DNA from: Candidatus Kapaibacterium sp.
Lineage (GTDB): Bacteria; Bacteroidota; Ignavibacteria; Kapaibacteriales; UBA4661
Assembly (NCBI GenBank): GCA_004292595.1
Contig: RDXM01000112.1
Span: 1-42,241 of the forward strand
Length of the DNA stretch: 42,241 nucleotides
Direction of reading: 5' to 3'
Below are positions 7,301-16,418 of this stretch, piece by piece; the first letter of the stretch is position 1; each line of letters begins with the position of its first letter. Under the pieces are notes generated by a model. The model did no database searches and had not been told where the DNA came from. It saw only the letters and a program-made list of their open reading frames with translations. A program made the position numbers and the translations under genes.

Positions 7301-10050
7301 GTTCCTTGTGTTTCGTGGACAATAGAGCCGTTTGCTGGCATAAAAATATCATGCCCAAATGCCGAAACAACGCCTTCTGCTACCAATGTCGGATGTCCAA
7401 TAGGAAACGCGACGAAATCCGTTTCGCCAATAGATGTTCCCTGCTGACCGAAAGAAATCCAGCCATTGGTGATGACTTTCGTTGTGGTATACGTTTTTGT
7501 GCCAAATTGGAATGGGAAACCTATTTCCACATCGGACTCTTCATCGTCCAGACCAGCACCTAAGCGGGTAAAGCGAGAGTTTGATGTGGTAATTTCATTA
7601 TACGCCGCTTCCCGCGCCGAGAAGGTATAGCCGTTGGCAATGGGAGTGCCGCCGCCCGTTGATTGCCCGTTGGAAATCGCCATGACGTTGAAGTTTGCTG
7701 TGCGGCTGCCTGTCGCGCCTGTTGTGGGCGTAAAGCGGATTTGGCGGGTGATGGATTCGCCTGCACCAAGCGTTAATGCCTCCAGACCGCCAATCAAGCT
7801 AAACTCGCCAGCATTCGCGCCCGTAAAGGTTGCACCCGTAACCGCAGAAACTCCCAATGCTTGATTACCAGTGTTCGTGATGCGCACCGAAGCGTTTGTT
7901 GCAATGGGAGCAGTAGGGAAATTCACGACGGGAGAAACGACCAAGCCAGGCTGTGCGCTTCCTGCTCGGAGGCGGAACGGAATCGAAATACGTTCGTAAT
8001 TGATGTACGCACCGTTATTAGAGCGCACTACTGCGGCAAACTCTGCCACATCCACGCCCGTTGCCGTCAATGCGCCAGCTTGCAACTGCACTTGAAACTC
8101 GACTTCTTTTTGCTGATTCGTGTTCAGTGCGCCCAGTTGCTGCGTGGGTTGCAGAGCAATAATAAGCGGGTCGAGCGGCACAAGCGTTACGCTGACGTTG
8201 TTCGCATTGGAAAGAATATTTTTGAAGGACAGCACGAGACGTTTTGGCTCCATATCAGAAATTACGCCGTTGTCTGTGCCGATTGCGTCATCGTCTAGCA
8301 CAATGCCTGGCGTGAGGTCGCCAGAAGCAGCGTTCAAGGTGCGGTTCGTGTTCAAAGCGCGGTACATATTGATGCGCCCGAAGAAGTTGAAGGGACGCTC
8401 TGCCGCGCCTGGTTGCAAGACGTTATCGGAGGTTGCGCGGATTTGCTGTGCCACTTGGCGCGGTGTCCAATCGGGATGCAACGCAATGACCAAGCCCGCC
8501 AAACCTGCCGTCATGGGCGATGCCATTGATGTTCCGCCAATAGTACCGTACTTTTCTTCGCTGAAGGTCGAGAAAATATCGTCGCCGGGCGCGAAGACGG
8601 TTGTTTTAATGCCAAAGTTAGAGAAACTTGCGGGAAGGTCGCTTGGGTCGGACGCACCGACGGACAAGATATTCCCATAGCTTGCAGGGAAATAGTCGTC
8701 GTCCATAAGCGTTGCTGCATTGCCCGCCGCCGCAACCACGAGCGTTCCCATGTTGGTGGCAGTATTGACCATATCTTGCAGGGTTTGGCTGTAAAAACTC
8801 AGTCCGCCCCAGCTACAATTCACCACTTTTGCTCGCATTTGCGCAGCATACACAATGCCTTCGTAACCGCGAAAGACGCTGCTCGGAGAATTTTGGTCGT
8901 CAATGCTGTGCTTCAAAGCAAGAATGCGGCAGTTGAAGCCAGAACCCGCGCCGCCTTTGTCGTTGTCGGTTGCTGCTGCTGCAATACCCGCTACGTGAAC
9001 GCCGTGATTCATACCTTCAAATGCACCGCCATCGCTCGAAATGCCGCGTCGTGGGCGAGGTGTGGGGTCGTTATCGGTGCGGTACAGGCCTGCACCTGCT
9101 TCGATAGACGTTGTGTTGCCGCCGAAGTCCCAACCGCGAAAGTCATCTACTTTACCGTTTGCGTCGTCGTCCACGTTGTTGGTGCGTCTGTCGCGTCCCA
9201 TCGCATCGGTGCCCGTTTCGCCTGGATTGAACCAAATTTTATCTTTCAAATCTTCGTGAAATAAATCCACACCACTATCGCAAATAGCAATCACGACGTT
9301 TGTATCGCCGCGTGTGATTGCCCAAGCTCGCTCGGCTTCGATGAGTCGCCATTGGTATTGCTGCGAATACAAGGGGTCGCGTGGGCGTACACGGTCGGTT
9401 TGCAAGAGTTGGTGAATAGGAATCGGCTCGGCGTATTCGATTTCGGGATTGCGCGAAAGCTCTTCACAAGCGCGGAGTACGTCCATTCCCGCTTGGAACT
9501 GCACTTCGTAAATACGTCCCATACCGAAGTCGTCGGAAGCCGCTAAACTGCCGCTATTGTGCCATGGAGACACAGGCTTGATAGCTTTCACATTGATACC
9601 ATCCAAACTGCCCATAATGCCAGACGATTGAAAACTGCGTGAGCCTTTGCCCAACACAAAGCGTTCGCGGGTTTTTATGTAGATTGCGCCTGTTTCGTAC
9701 TCGCCGCTTTTCCACGCATGGCGACGGACGCTCTTTGCGAGGCTGTACATTCCCGTGCCACGGGGCTTGCCAGGCAAGAGAAGACGAGCATTGGTGCCGC
9801 TAAGAGATTCCTTCAAAGATTCCTGCAATTTTGCTTGCGAAGATTCTTTGAACAATGCTTTGTGCGACGGAGAAGGTATTTTTGGGCTTTGGGCTTGTGC
9901 AGTTGTCGCTGGAGCAAGGAAACATCCTATGCCCAGCGCGATGCTGCCGACAACGCCCAATACCAAATGCTTACCACGCGAAAAACGCCCCGAAGCAGCA
10001 TTATGGCTGGCTTGCACGGTGTTCTCGGTGAATAGTCGAGAGTGATTCAT
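4315..10050 (-). CDS. Giant secreted subtilisin-like (S8) protease with T9SS sorting domain
   Basis: This 1911-residue exported serine protease uses the ATG at 10050, which opens a signal peptide ending near AQAQS (residue 55). A propeptide-like region follows. The catalytic domain (about 235-560) has Asp258 in AICDSGVD, His349 in NHGVHVAG, oxyanion Asn444 in AAAGN and Ser508 in GGTSMASP, so the triad is complete. Residues from about 600 onward form serial beta-sandwich modules: HYDIN/ASPM-like repeats with patterns such as GDFSV and VVRFRPAQAG, a module with NGWISFG, and two cohesin-like modules near 1560-1800. The last 80 residues (ISPNPANDMASVLYSL onward, PSGAYLLTLRN) match the type A T9SS C-terminal sorting signal, so the protein probably crosses the outer membrane by T9SS and is anchored or released there. 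The substrate is unknown. No other T9SS component is in the window. Confidence 0.93.
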   Translation of the reverse strand: MNHSRLFTENTVQASHNAASGRFSRGKHLVLGVVGSIALGIGCFLAPATTAQAQSPKIPSPSHKALFKESSQAKLQESLKESLSGTNARLLLPGKPRGTGMYSLAKSVRRHAWKSGEYETGAIYIKTRERFVLGKGSRSFQSSGIMGSLDGINVKAIKPVSPWHNSGSLAASDDFGMGRIYEVQFQAGMDVLRACEELSRNPEIEYAEPIPIHQLLQTDRVRPRDPLYSQQYQWRLIEAERAWAITRGDTNVVIAICDSGVDLFHEDLKDKIWFNPGETGTDAMGRDRRTNNVDDDANGKVDDFRGWDFGGNTTSIEAGAGLYRTDNDPTPRPRRGISSDGGAFEGMNHGVHVAGIAAAATDNDKGGAGSGFNCRILALKHSIDDQNSPSSVFRGYEGIVYAAQMRAKVVNCSWGGLSFYSQTLQDMVNTATNMGTLVVAAAGNAATLMDDDYFPASYGNILSVGASDPSDLPASFSNFGIKTTVFAPGDDIFSTFSEEKYGTIGGTSMASPMTAGLAGLVIALHPDWTPRQVAQQIRATSDNVLQPGAAERPFNFFGRINMYRALNTNRTLNAASGDLTPGIVLDDDAIGTDNGVISDMEPKRLVLSFKNILSNANNVSVTLVPLDPLIIALQPTQQLGALNTNQQKEVEFQVQLQAGALTATGVDVAEFAAVVRSNNGAYINYERISIPFRLRAGSAQPGLVVSPVVNFPTAPIATNASVRITNTGNQALGVSAVTGATFTGANAGEFSLIGGLEALTLGAGESITRQIRFTPTTGATGSRTANFNVMAISNGQSTGGGTPIANGYTFSAREAAYNEITTSNSRFTRLGAGLDDEESDVEIGFPFQFGTKTYTTTKVITNGWISFGQQGTSIGETDFVAFPIGHPTLVAEGVVSAFGHDIFMPANGSIVHETQGTAPNRVFIVQWKNASFVDSPYAPAVDANFNFQIKLYETSNRIEFHYGRMDFTRGATFSLPTQVGLRGAAPSDFNIRRITTADNNNWTTSVLGTDATDFARLNSFTLTVPNGYLYTYTPGDFAALSAPRVTAFTRSTQINATARTGGYLGTLPTIARGVEFGAVTVGTVRTLPVTFANYSPNPMTITELRVSTAANITENDFTIVDAPTLPLVLPPNSTRVLQVRYSPTTRDNLSSLLTTSPLLANLRIVHDGVQALLPLLGSGIAPNFVLRVVQEQGVDLTGGSGNFSRIDRLPSPTSPFPPLGSTAPLPPEVFVTTGTSRIIRQYSLRNFGTTPVTVTRGTFTLATNAAVTSNDFYFLTQFPFTVQPATQQTLTLVYAPKFPEEKMVDMRLFSNEAAESIARLGSRAAVPASIDVTSVLRPLTPTIINSTPQQFRFPFGTVATNTSATRTFTLRNSSSATMSISSIGFVGDNAGDFSVDGTPPTSIAANSTSAIVVRFRPAQAGFRTTQLTVAHNIAYGVDAVEVWGTGVAGKRLIVPIQTLILPTAEPGTTSGTINFVLSSTGRDTVRVTSLRIVGKDASQFRFARTIPDGTLIRNTGSSTATIFFAPDSLGVKEARVEVRSDAEFPVQFVDIRGTALVPPASATIATLDARAGIGQEIDVPITLRNARRFAPGSPIYATLRVNASILQPIGATPQGQVVDGQRIIPLTLQVPATTGAGDSVLTRLRFRTLLGNDVGSALRLDGVFSPNANLRAASGRLDLTDVPTATTTTPTARLELTGRPGDALSLPIVIRNRQNIPATTPMLVQLSYNASVLEFLNAGGIVATSVGGGSRTITITVPRGAAADTTVTLNFRAGIGNAAATFISLSNTILLGFPERFSQNQIGARFTLQGLNQAGGQQLFLSPGRTLQLASISPNPANDMASVLYSLKDNSTVTLSLSNAAGTVVFEQTFREQAAGEHTARVPLTGLPSGAYLLTLRNTLDKESLTITVIR

Positions 10051-10343
10051 GAAAAATCCTTTGAAGAGAAAGAAAAAAGAGTGAAAAATGTGAATGTGGT
10101 TTGCAAATGTACGTGAGGAAGCGGGAGATACCCCATGCAAGAGCGTGAGAGAAGGAGAATCAATACTGTGCAAAAAAATAGAACAGGAAACTAGGGAATT
10201 TTTTGGTGAAAATCAATGGCAGCAGAGCATGAAGTGAGGGAATTAACAAAAAAAGTTTACGCAGTCTGCGTTTGCAGTGTAAATTTGCGGGTACAACCAA
10301 ACTCAAAACAATTATTCCCCAAAAATATCAGGACAAAAATACT

Positions 10344-11543
10344 ATGAAACACGTTCTTCTTCTTTTTGTCTTTTTTGTAATAATCATCCTCTCGTTGCCG
10401 CATCAAACCATGCTTCGCGCACAGGTACAGCCAACGATTGAGTATAATCTGCAAACGCTTATCGCCGAAGCAGCTAAAGGCTACGTGCAGCCGCTCGCAG
10501 CAGGTTTTACGATGAATATGAACGGTGGCTGGTTTCACGAAGCACCGCCCGCTCGCCGCTTTGGTTTTATGCTGGAAGTGGGCGCGGTCGGCATGGCAGC
10601 CTTTGTGCCGCTTGACCAAACCTTTAGCCGCACCTCAACGTATCGTCTCACGCCAGACCAAGCACGACAAACAGCCTCAATGGTGCGCGAATACACGACG
10701 CTGCCCGCAAATGCGCAGAACGACATCATCCGTGCGGTCTCGCAGCGTGATTTCACCGTGCAGATTGCTGGTCCGACTGCTATTGGCAGCAACACCGAAA
10801 ACGTCCGTATCGCACTCTCGGCAAGCGAGCAAGCACGTACCTTTTCGACCAATGTGAACGGACGCGCTGTCAATATCGTTTTGCCCGACAACCAATCCTA
10901 CGCGCTCGACATCAAGGGTTTGCTGAATCCACGTGATTATTTTTTGAATGCCGTGCCGCTTGTCGCGCCGCAACTCACGATTGGCACATTCATGGGAACG
11001 CGAGGCGTGGTGCGCTTTGTACCGAATGTGGCGGATTGGGTTGGCTTAGGAAAATTAGGCAGAGTAAGTATGTTTGGCTGGGGGATTCAGCATAATCCGC
11101 TCACGTGGTTTTTTGCGGATTCTACGGCGTTGCCACTCAATGTGAGCCTAAATTTTTACAATCAATCCTATCGCCTCACCGATGCCGTGCAAGCGGCTGG
11201 GATTGCCTACGGCGCGACTGCAAGCTGGCGGTTTGGCGGTTCAGCCTTTGCCTTTACGCCCTACGCAGGTTTTCTCATGGAATCAACAACGCTCATAGTG
11301 GATTACAAATATCAGCCGCGCTCGGCGACGGGGCAAGTGGTAAACGACATCAATGGTCAGCCGCTCCAAGCAGTGCCGATTCGCTTCGATATTCCCAGCG
11401 AAAACGTCTCGCGGATTGTTCTCGGCGCAAGTATTCATCTGCTTGTGGCGGATATTGGCGCGGAAGTAAATTTGGGCAATCGCTACACAACAGTGAACGC
11501 CCACGCTTTTGTGCGCCTTGGGAATGATGCGCCGAAAGACTAA
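10344..11543 (+). CDS. Exported DUF6588-like protein
   Basis: This 399-residue protein has a clear N-terminal signal peptide (MKHVLLLFVFFVIIILSLP, ending near LRAQ). The mature protein begins with an AAKGYVQPLAAGF...NGGWFHEA stretch, then a GFMLEVGAVGMAAFVP strand and many beta-rich segments. The last third has strands like a membrane barrel or surface sheet (ASWRFGGSAFAFTPYAGF, HAFVRLG). This pattern resembles DUF6588, a Bacteroidota family of unknown function; the match is from memory and is not certain. The frame is open upstream from 10272, but the ATG at 10344 begins the signal peptide. It is transcribed divergently from the giant protease across a 293-base gap, and it is followed by a family A repeat. 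No catalytic motif is visible. Confidence 0.7.
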   Translation: MKHVLLLFVFFVIIILSLPHQTMLRAQVQPTIEYNLQTLIAEAAKGYVQPLAAGFTMNMNGGWFHEAPPARRFGFMLEVGAVGMAAFVPLDQTFSRTSTYRLTPDQARQTASMVREYTTLPANAQNDIIRAVSQRDFTVQIAGPTAIGSNTENVRIALSASEQARTFSTNVNGRAVNIVLPDNQSYALDIKGLLNPRDYFLNAVPLVAPQLTIGTFMGTRGVVRFVPNVADWVGLGKLGRVSMFGWGIQHNPLTWFFADSTALPLNVSLNFYNQSYRLTDAVQAAGIAYGATASWRFGGSAFAFTPYAGFLMESTTLIVDYKYQPRSATGQVVNDINGQPLQAVPIRFDIPSENVSRIVLGASIHLLVADIGAEVNLGNRYTTVNAHAFVRLGNDAPKD

Positions 11544-11596
11544 GCACGACTTTGGCACACGATAAAAACTGTGAATAGTAGGTAGTATCAGGCTTC

Positions 11597-11675
11597 AGTG
11601 GCACAGACATTCCTGTCTGTGTATTACCGCCTGAAACCTGCACCAACACTCACAGACAAGAATGTCTGTGCCACT
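11597..11675 (-). repeat. Family A hairpin repeat, copy 2
   Basis: The two arms agtggcacagacattcctgt and its near-perfect complement ending tctgtgccact enclose the family loop, read on the minus strand as gtgagtgttggtgcaggttt. It lies between the DUF6588-like gene and hisF. The 5' neighbour aggcttc before the arm is shared with the copy at 30135. Confidence 0.9.
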
Positions 11676-11743
11676 ATTGCAAGAGTTTTGTCGTGTACTC
11701 AAAAGCACAACAAAACTACACACAACCTTTATTTCTCCTTCTC

Positions 11744-12517
11744 ATGCTTACAAAGCGCATCATTCCTTGTCTCGACGTAAAAGATGGCATGACCGTCAAA
11801 GGCATTAACTTCGAGGGCTTGCGCCCTGCTGGCGACGCAGTAGAATTAGCAGAGCGATACGCCCTGCAAGGCGCAGACGAATTGGTGTTTCTCGACATTG
11901 CCGCAACGCTGGAAGAGCGCAATACCTTTACCGACATGGTGCGGTCATGCGCAAAAGTGCTGAATATTCCCTTTACGGTCGGTGGTGGGATTCGCGCGGT
12001 GGAGGATGTTTCGAGGCTCTTGAATGCAGGTGCGGATAAGGCTTCGGTCAATTCTGCGGCGGTGAAAAATCCACAACTTATTTCGGATTTGGCGAATGAA
12101 TTTGGCAGCCAATGCGTTGTCGTGGCAATAGATGTGAAACAGCTTGCGCCGAGTGCGCCTTGGCACGTGGTCATCAATGCTGGTAAACAGCCCACCGAAT
12201 GGGAAGCAGTCGCTTGGGCGAAAGAAGTAGAGCGGCTCGGCGCAGGGGAAATTTTGCTGACATCAATGAATAACGACGGCACAAAAGCGGGGTTTGCGTT
12301 GGACATAACCCGCTCCATTGCTCGCTCGGTGGGTATTCCCGTTATCGCTTCTGGCGGCGCGGGAACAAAACAGCATTTTGCTGACGTGCTGCACACAACC
12401 GACGATGGCGGCTGGGCAGATGCGGCACTGGCAGCAAGCCTCTTTCACTTCGGGGAATTATCGGTGCCAGAACTGAAGCAGTTTCTTCATGCCGAAGGGC
12501 TTGCGATGCGCTTGTAA
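11744..12517 (+). CDS. hisF: Imidazole glycerol phosphate synthase cyclase subunit
   Basis: HisF is the (beta-alpha)8 cyclase half of imidazole glycerol phosphate synthase. With HisH-supplied ammonia it converts PRFAR to imidazole glycerol phosphate and AICAR in histidine synthesis. The 257-residue protein starts [15 protein letters not shown], the standard family N-terminus, so the ATG at 11744 was chosen over an upstream in-frame ATG at 11693. The two catalytic aspartates fall exactly at the family positions, Asp11 (PCLDV) and Asp130 (VAIDV). Phosphate-binding glycine loops VGGGIR and ASGGAG are present. No other his gene is in the window, so the pathway is scattered. The next gene, arginase, lies 65 bases downstream and may share the transcript. 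Confidence 0.97.
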   Translation: MLTKRIIPCLDVKDGMTVKGINFEGLRPAGDAVELAERYALQGADELVFLDIAATLEERNTFTDMVRSCAKVLNIPFTVGGGIRAVEDVSRLLNAGADKASVNSAAVKNPQLISDLANEFGSQCVVVAIDVKQLAPSAPWHVVINAGKQPTEWEAVAWAKEVERLGAGEILLTSMNNDGTKAGFALDITRSIARSVGIPVIASGGAGTKQHFADVLHTTDDGGWADAALAASLFHFGELSVPELKQFLHAEGLAMRL

Positions 12518-12582
12518 TCTCTTGCTGCTTGAGAATTTACTACCAACATCTTTTCATATTTTTGCACCCAACTATTATAGCT

Positions 12583-13500
12583 ATGGCACGACAAACAATA
12601 CAACTGATAGGCTTTCCCATGAGCTTGGGAGCCGGTAAACGCGGTATGGACACGGCTACTTCGGCACTTCGCATTGCGGGATTGCGCAAGCGCTTGGAAG
12701 CACTGGGCTACACCGTGCAAGATTCGGGCGATATTTTGATAACCTCGCAAGAAGTTCAAGATGTCGGCAACCCGCGTCTGCGCTACTTGGATGAGATTTT
12801 GCGCGTGTCGTCGAAAGAAGCCGCAATGGTACAAGCCGTCTTAGATGTGGGTGATTTTCCGCTTATCATGGGCGGCGACCATTCGATGAGTCTTGGAACG
12901 CTGGCAGGTGTGAGCTTGCATTGCAAGGAGCAGGGGAAAAAGCTCGGTGTTGTTTGGGTGGATGCGCATCCCGACATGAACACCGACGAAAGCTCGCCGT
13001 CGGGCAATATTCACGGAATGCCGCTTGCTGCCTCAATGGGCATTGGAGCGAACGCCTTGACCACGATTGGCGGCGATTTTACGAAAGTTGAGCCAGAAAA
13101 TGTGATTATTGTTGGGGCGCGGGATATTGACAAAGGCGAGGCAGAACTTATCAGACAGCTGAACATCACGACCTATACCATGTACGATATTGACAAAAAT
13201 GGCATGGTGCGTATCACTGAGCAAATTATTTCGGCAATGAAAGAGCGAGGAATCACGCACCTTCACGTAAGTTTTGATGTGGACAGCGCAGACCCAAGCA
13301 TCGCGCCCGGCGTGGGAACGCCCGTACCAGGCGGACTTTCCTACCGCGAAGCACATTTCCTCATGGAAGGCTTGGCGGAAAGCGGTATGGTTGCTTCGAT
13401 GGACGTTGCGGAGGTGAATCCGATTTTGGATGAGCGCAATCGCACCGCAGAATTTGCCGCAGACATCGTGTGTTCGTGCATGGGCAAGCGGATTATGTAG
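12583..13500 (+). CDS. rocF: Arginase
   Basis: This 305-residue cytoplasmic, manganese-dependent enzyme hydrolyses arginine to ornithine and urea. All metal ligands are visible and sit close to the numbering of known arginases: His100 in GGDHS, Asp127/His129/Asp131 in VDAHPDMN, and Asp232/Asp234 in SFDVDSADP. The DPSIAPGVGTPVPGGLSYRE segment is typical of arginase rather than agmatinase, as are SPSGNIHGMPLA (substrate loop) and Glu277 near DVAEVNP. The start MARQTIQLIGFPMSLGAG at 12583 matches the family N-terminus, and upstream in-frame codons look untranslated. With no urease or ornithine pathway nearby, its role is likely nitrogen or arginine turnover. Confidence 0.95.
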   Translation: MARQTIQLIGFPMSLGAGKRGMDTATSALRIAGLRKRLEALGYTVQDSGDILITSQEVQDVGNPRLRYLDEILRVSSKEAAMVQAVLDVGDFPLIMGGDHSMSLGTLAGVSLHCKEQGKKLGVVWVDAHPDMNTDESSPSGNIHGMPLAASMGIGANALTTIGGDFTKVEPENVIIVGARDIDKGEAELIRQLNITTYTMYDIDKNGMVRITEQIISAMKERGITHLHVSFDVDSADPSIAPGVGTPVPGGLSYREAHFLMEGLAESGMVASMDVAEVNPILDERNRTAEFAADIVCSCMGKRIM

Positions 13501-13554
13501 TCTGGCGCATTTACCATGTTGTCGAACATTCTCTTTCACATTATTTCAGGTGTT

Positions 13555-14712
13555 ATGCTCTATCGTTTTTGTTTCCTTTTCGTTGTTCTTTGCATTAGTA
13601 CGATGCTTCTTCACGCCCAACAGCGCATTCGTGTTGCTGTTGCGGGTGATTTTATGTGCCACGACACGCAAATCGCTGCGGCGTTGCAAGAAGCATCCAA
13701 AGGAAAAGAAACCTACGATTTTACAAGCTGCTACGACCACATCAGCCCGCTCATTCAAAAAGCAGATTTTGCTTTTGGAAACCTTGAAACCGTGCTGGCG
13801 GGCAAGCGCGAACGCTACACGGGCTATCCGATGTTCAATTCGCCCGATGCCTACGCCGTTGCGCTGAAAAATGCTGGGTTCGACGCGCTCACCACCGCGA
13901 ATAACCACTCGTACGACCGCCGCTACGTCGGTATTCAGCGTACACTGAAGGTGTTGGATAGTTTAGGCATACCACACACCGGCACGACCGAATCCAAGCA
14001 AGAACGCTCAAAGCCGCTTGTGGTCAATGTTGCGGGGATTCGCTTGGGAATTATTGCCTTTACCTACAATTTGAACGACGGTCCGCCGCCCCAGCAGTAT
14101 CGAACAACGGTGAATATCATTGACACAGCACTTATTCGCGCCGATATAGCATTTCTGCGCTCTCTGCCCGCGCAGGAGCGTCCCGACATCATTCTTGCGT
14201 CGGTGCATTGGGGTAGCGAATACGAGTTGCAGCCTCGCGCCGACCAACGCGCTTTTGCGGACTGGCTCGTGCGGGCGGGCGCGAATGCACTCTTGGGAGC
14301 GCATCCACACGTGGTGCAAACGGTGGAAAAGCAAGATTTTGTGCAGGTTTTGGATGGCAAGCTCGATACGATTGCGTACCCAGTTGTCTATTCAATGGGG
14401 AATTTTATTTCTGCACAGCGCACCAAACCTCGTGATGCGGGTTCGTTGGTGTGGTTGGATATTGCAAAAGATAGTGTGAGCGGGCGAGCAAAAATTATTG
14501 GGCAAGGATTTACGCCGACCTACGTTTGGCGACCGCGCACAAGCACAGGAAAACTAGGCTATAAGGTACTGAGTGTGCCGCAGGCATTGAAAGAATTAGA
14601 GGTAAATCCGAGCGCGTATCCAGCCGATGTGGCGAAGCGTTTGCAGGAAGTTCAGCGTGATATTACCAAACAATTCTCTACGCCAACGAATGCTTTTCGC
14701 TTGATAGAATGA
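13555..14712 (+). CDS. CapA-family metallophosphoesterase-like protein (exported)
   Basis: This 385-residue protein belongs to the CapA/PGA_cap family, with a calcineurin-like metallophosphoesterase fold. Motifs in order are AVAGDFMCH (about residue 28), FGNLETVL, TANNHSYDR, SVHWGSEYE, GAHPHVVQ and YSMGNF, which supply the usual metal ligands. Members are named after poly-gamma-glutamate capsule synthesis, but many are of unknown substrate. The ATG at 13555 gives a signal peptide (MLYRFCFLFVVLCISTMLLHAQ) and was preferred over 13516. It follows arginase by 54 bases on the same strand. No capB or capC is present, so a capsule role is not supported here and a general envelope phosphoesterase is equally possible. 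Confidence 0.88.
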   Translation: MLYRFCFLFVVLCISTMLLHAQQRIRVAVAGDFMCHDTQIAAALQEASKGKETYDFTSCYDHISPLIQKADFAFGNLETVLAGKRERYTGYPMFNSPDAYAVALKNAGFDALTTANNHSYDRRYVGIQRTLKVLDSLGIPHTGTTESKQERSKPLVVNVAGIRLGIIAFTYNLNDGPPPQQYRTTVNIIDTALIRADIAFLRSLPAQERPDIILASVHWGSEYELQPRADQRAFADWLVRAGANALLGAHPHVVQTVEKQDFVQVLDGKLDTIAYPVVYSMGNFISAQRTKPRDAGSLVWLDIAKDSVSGRAKIIGQGFTPTYVWRPRTSTGKLGYKVLSVPQALKELEVNPSAYPADVAKRLQEVQRDITKQFSTPTNAFRLIE

Positions 14713-14717
14713 GTGCT

Positions 14718-15545
14718 TTATTCAACATAGCCAATGTACAACAAGGCTTCATCTTGAAATTCATTATCGCGCCCGACGTAATTGAGTTCGCGGGTTTCCG
14801 AGCGTGGCAGACCGAATGCGCTTGAAAGCTGGTCGGGCGTGGAAAAAAACTGCGTGTGATAATTTTCTGCATATAAACGATATTCCTGACGCGGCACCAC
14901 CACGACAATACGCATCCGCGCAACCCGCTTCAATTCTTGCACCGTCGTCTGAAGGTCGCGCACGTGTTCCAGCGTGTGGCAGCAAGTAATAGCATCAAAC
15001 GATTTGTCTGGAAAGGGCAGTGCTTCGGCAAAACCTTGTTTCCACGTAATATCGTGCTTGATTGTCTGTTCGCCCTGCACAGCCAGTGTTTGTGCGCGAT
15101 GTGCGGCTTTGCGCAGTGCCTCCGAGCTTACATCCACACACGTAACGCGGAATCCTGCTTGCGCCATTGCGATTGCCAGACTTCCAGCACCGCAACCTAC
15201 CTCCAACACTGATTGTACGTGAGCATTTTGTACGTGAGCATTTTTTTTAGCATCTTGTTCTGTAGAGTCGTGGTGTGGTGCGCCTCCCAAGGCAGTGATA
15301 ATCATTGCGGCATCGGTTTCGTCGGTGCAGTTATTGTGGTGGTGTTGCCAGACGGCATCGTAGGCAGCGATCCAATCGGCATCGGGCATGGTGCGAAATT
15401 TTTTGCGCCAATCAACATCGAACCACGTGCCATACTTGCGCTCAATCGTCCGTCGTGCAAATAAGCCCTGATTGACGCGGCTCAGAGCATTGCGCACCGA
15501 GCGCGGCAGAAGCTGCTTGAAGCGAATGTACGCGGCACGGAGCAT
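14718..15545 (-). CDS. Class I SAM-dependent methyltransferase
   Basis: This 275-residue protein has a Methyltransf_11-type Rossmann domain. Motif I is VLEVGCGAGS (113-122), the acidic end of strand 2 is CVDVSSEAL (about 137), and FPDKSFDAITCCHTLEHV carries motif II/post-II. Such proteins methylate small molecules, lipids or sugars; the acceptor cannot be told. The N-terminal 100 residues are a basic leader plus an atypical extension. Just before motif I a 15-bp sequence is tandemly duplicated (15214-15243), encoding repeated NAHVQ, which suggests slippage in a tolerant linker. It ends 5 bases from the convergent CapA-like gene. Confidence 0.85.
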   Translation of the reverse strand: MLRAAYIRFKQLLPRSVRNALSRVNQGLFARRTIERKYGTWFDVDWRKKFRTMPDADWIAAYDAVWQHHHNNCTDETDAAMIITALGGAPHHDSTEQDAKKNAHVQNAHVQSVLEVGCGAGSLAIAMAQAGFRVTCVDVSSEALRKAAHRAQTLAVQGEQTIKHDITWKQGFAEALPFPDKSFDAITCCHTLEHVRDLQTTVQELKRVARMRIVVVVPRQEYRLYAENYHTQFFSTPDQLSSAFGLPRSETRELNYVGRDNEFQDEALLYIGYVE

Positions 15546-15596
15546 ATGCGCAGAGGTTTGAGGTTCAGAAGAACAACAGATTGTTATTTTATCACC

Positions 15597-16418
15597 TTAT
15601 TTTATGACCACATTTGGCAGAATACCGCGAATGCGCGTCAGTTCAATTTCTGAAATAAGATTTCCCGAAAGGCGTAATTCTTTCAGCTTTACCAATTTTT
15701 CAATACCGATAGGAAGCGTGGTAAGATTATTTCCGCTCAAATCCAGAATGAGCAAATTGGTCAATTTCCCGATTTCTGGCGGTAAGGTTTCAATTTGGTT
15801 ATTGTCCAAATATAACTCACGCACATTTTTCAGCCAACCAATGCTCGGCGGAATGTAGGTAAGGTAATTACGGCTTAAATACAGAACATTCAAGCCGACC
15901 ATATTGCCAATAAGTGCGGGAATATCTTCTAATTCATTATCGCTCACATCGAAAGCCCGCATATTGACAAGCTGACCGATAGTATTGGGGAGCTTTGTCA
16001 TGCGATTACGTCGCACATAGAGTACTTGCAAGTTTTTCAAATTCCCAATGCTCGCTGGCAAGCCACGCAGATTGTTTCTGTTCACATATAATTCTTGCAA
16101 GTTATACAGCTCGCTAATATTCGCAGGAATCTCTGTAAGTCGTTGAATTTCTAAGTCTATGCGGTAAACTTGGTCGCGCTCGGTGAGAGCTTTTTCTATG
16201 GATTTATAGAAGGGAAGAGCCGCCAATTTTGCCGAATCCATAAGCGGTGCCGCACCCTGCGAGTGAGATTGCGAAAGGTTGTTTGTGAGATCCTGCCCTG
16301 AGGGCTTTTTTTGCGTTTGTGCTTGCAAAAGCGTATTGCTCACAAGGGAAACACCGACGAGCGCGATGGCGACAAGTCTCGTAGAAACTTGGAATGGCGA
16401 GTATTGAACGAAATTCAT
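15597..16418 (-). CDS. Secreted leucine-rich-repeat protein
   Basis: This 273-residue protein has a signal peptide (about residues 1-33, ending LLQAQ). A polar segment follows, then about seven 23-residue leucine-rich repeats of the pattern LPxxIGxLxNLxxLYLxxN (from about residue 95 to the end). The repeats are very regular, as in bacterial plant-type LRR proteins, and should form a curved solenoid for protein binding. There is no T9SS sorting domain, lipobox or membrane anchor, so it is probably periplasmic or released. No enzymatic domain is attached. Its partner is unknown. It lies between creD and the methyltransferase on the same strand with short gaps. Confidence 0.9.
   Translation of the reverse strand: MNFVQYSPFQVSTRLVAIALVGVSLVSNTLLQAQTQKKPSGQDLTNNLSQSHSQGAAPLMDSAKLAALPFYKSIEKALTERDQVYRIDLEIQRLTEIPANISELYNLQELYVNRNNLRGLPASIGNLKNLQVLYVRRNRMTKLPNTIGQLVNMRAFDVSDNELEDIPALIGNMVGLNVLYLSRNYLTYIPPSIGWLKNVRELYLDNNQIETLPPEIGKLTNLLILDLSGNNLTTLPIGIEKLVKLKELRLSGNLISEIELTRIRGILPNVVIK

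Noticed and set aside
11693-11743. N-terminal extension of HisF (17 codons)
   Set aside because: The extension does not fit the family, and [12 protein letters not shown] at 11744 puts Asp11 and Asp130 at their usual positions.
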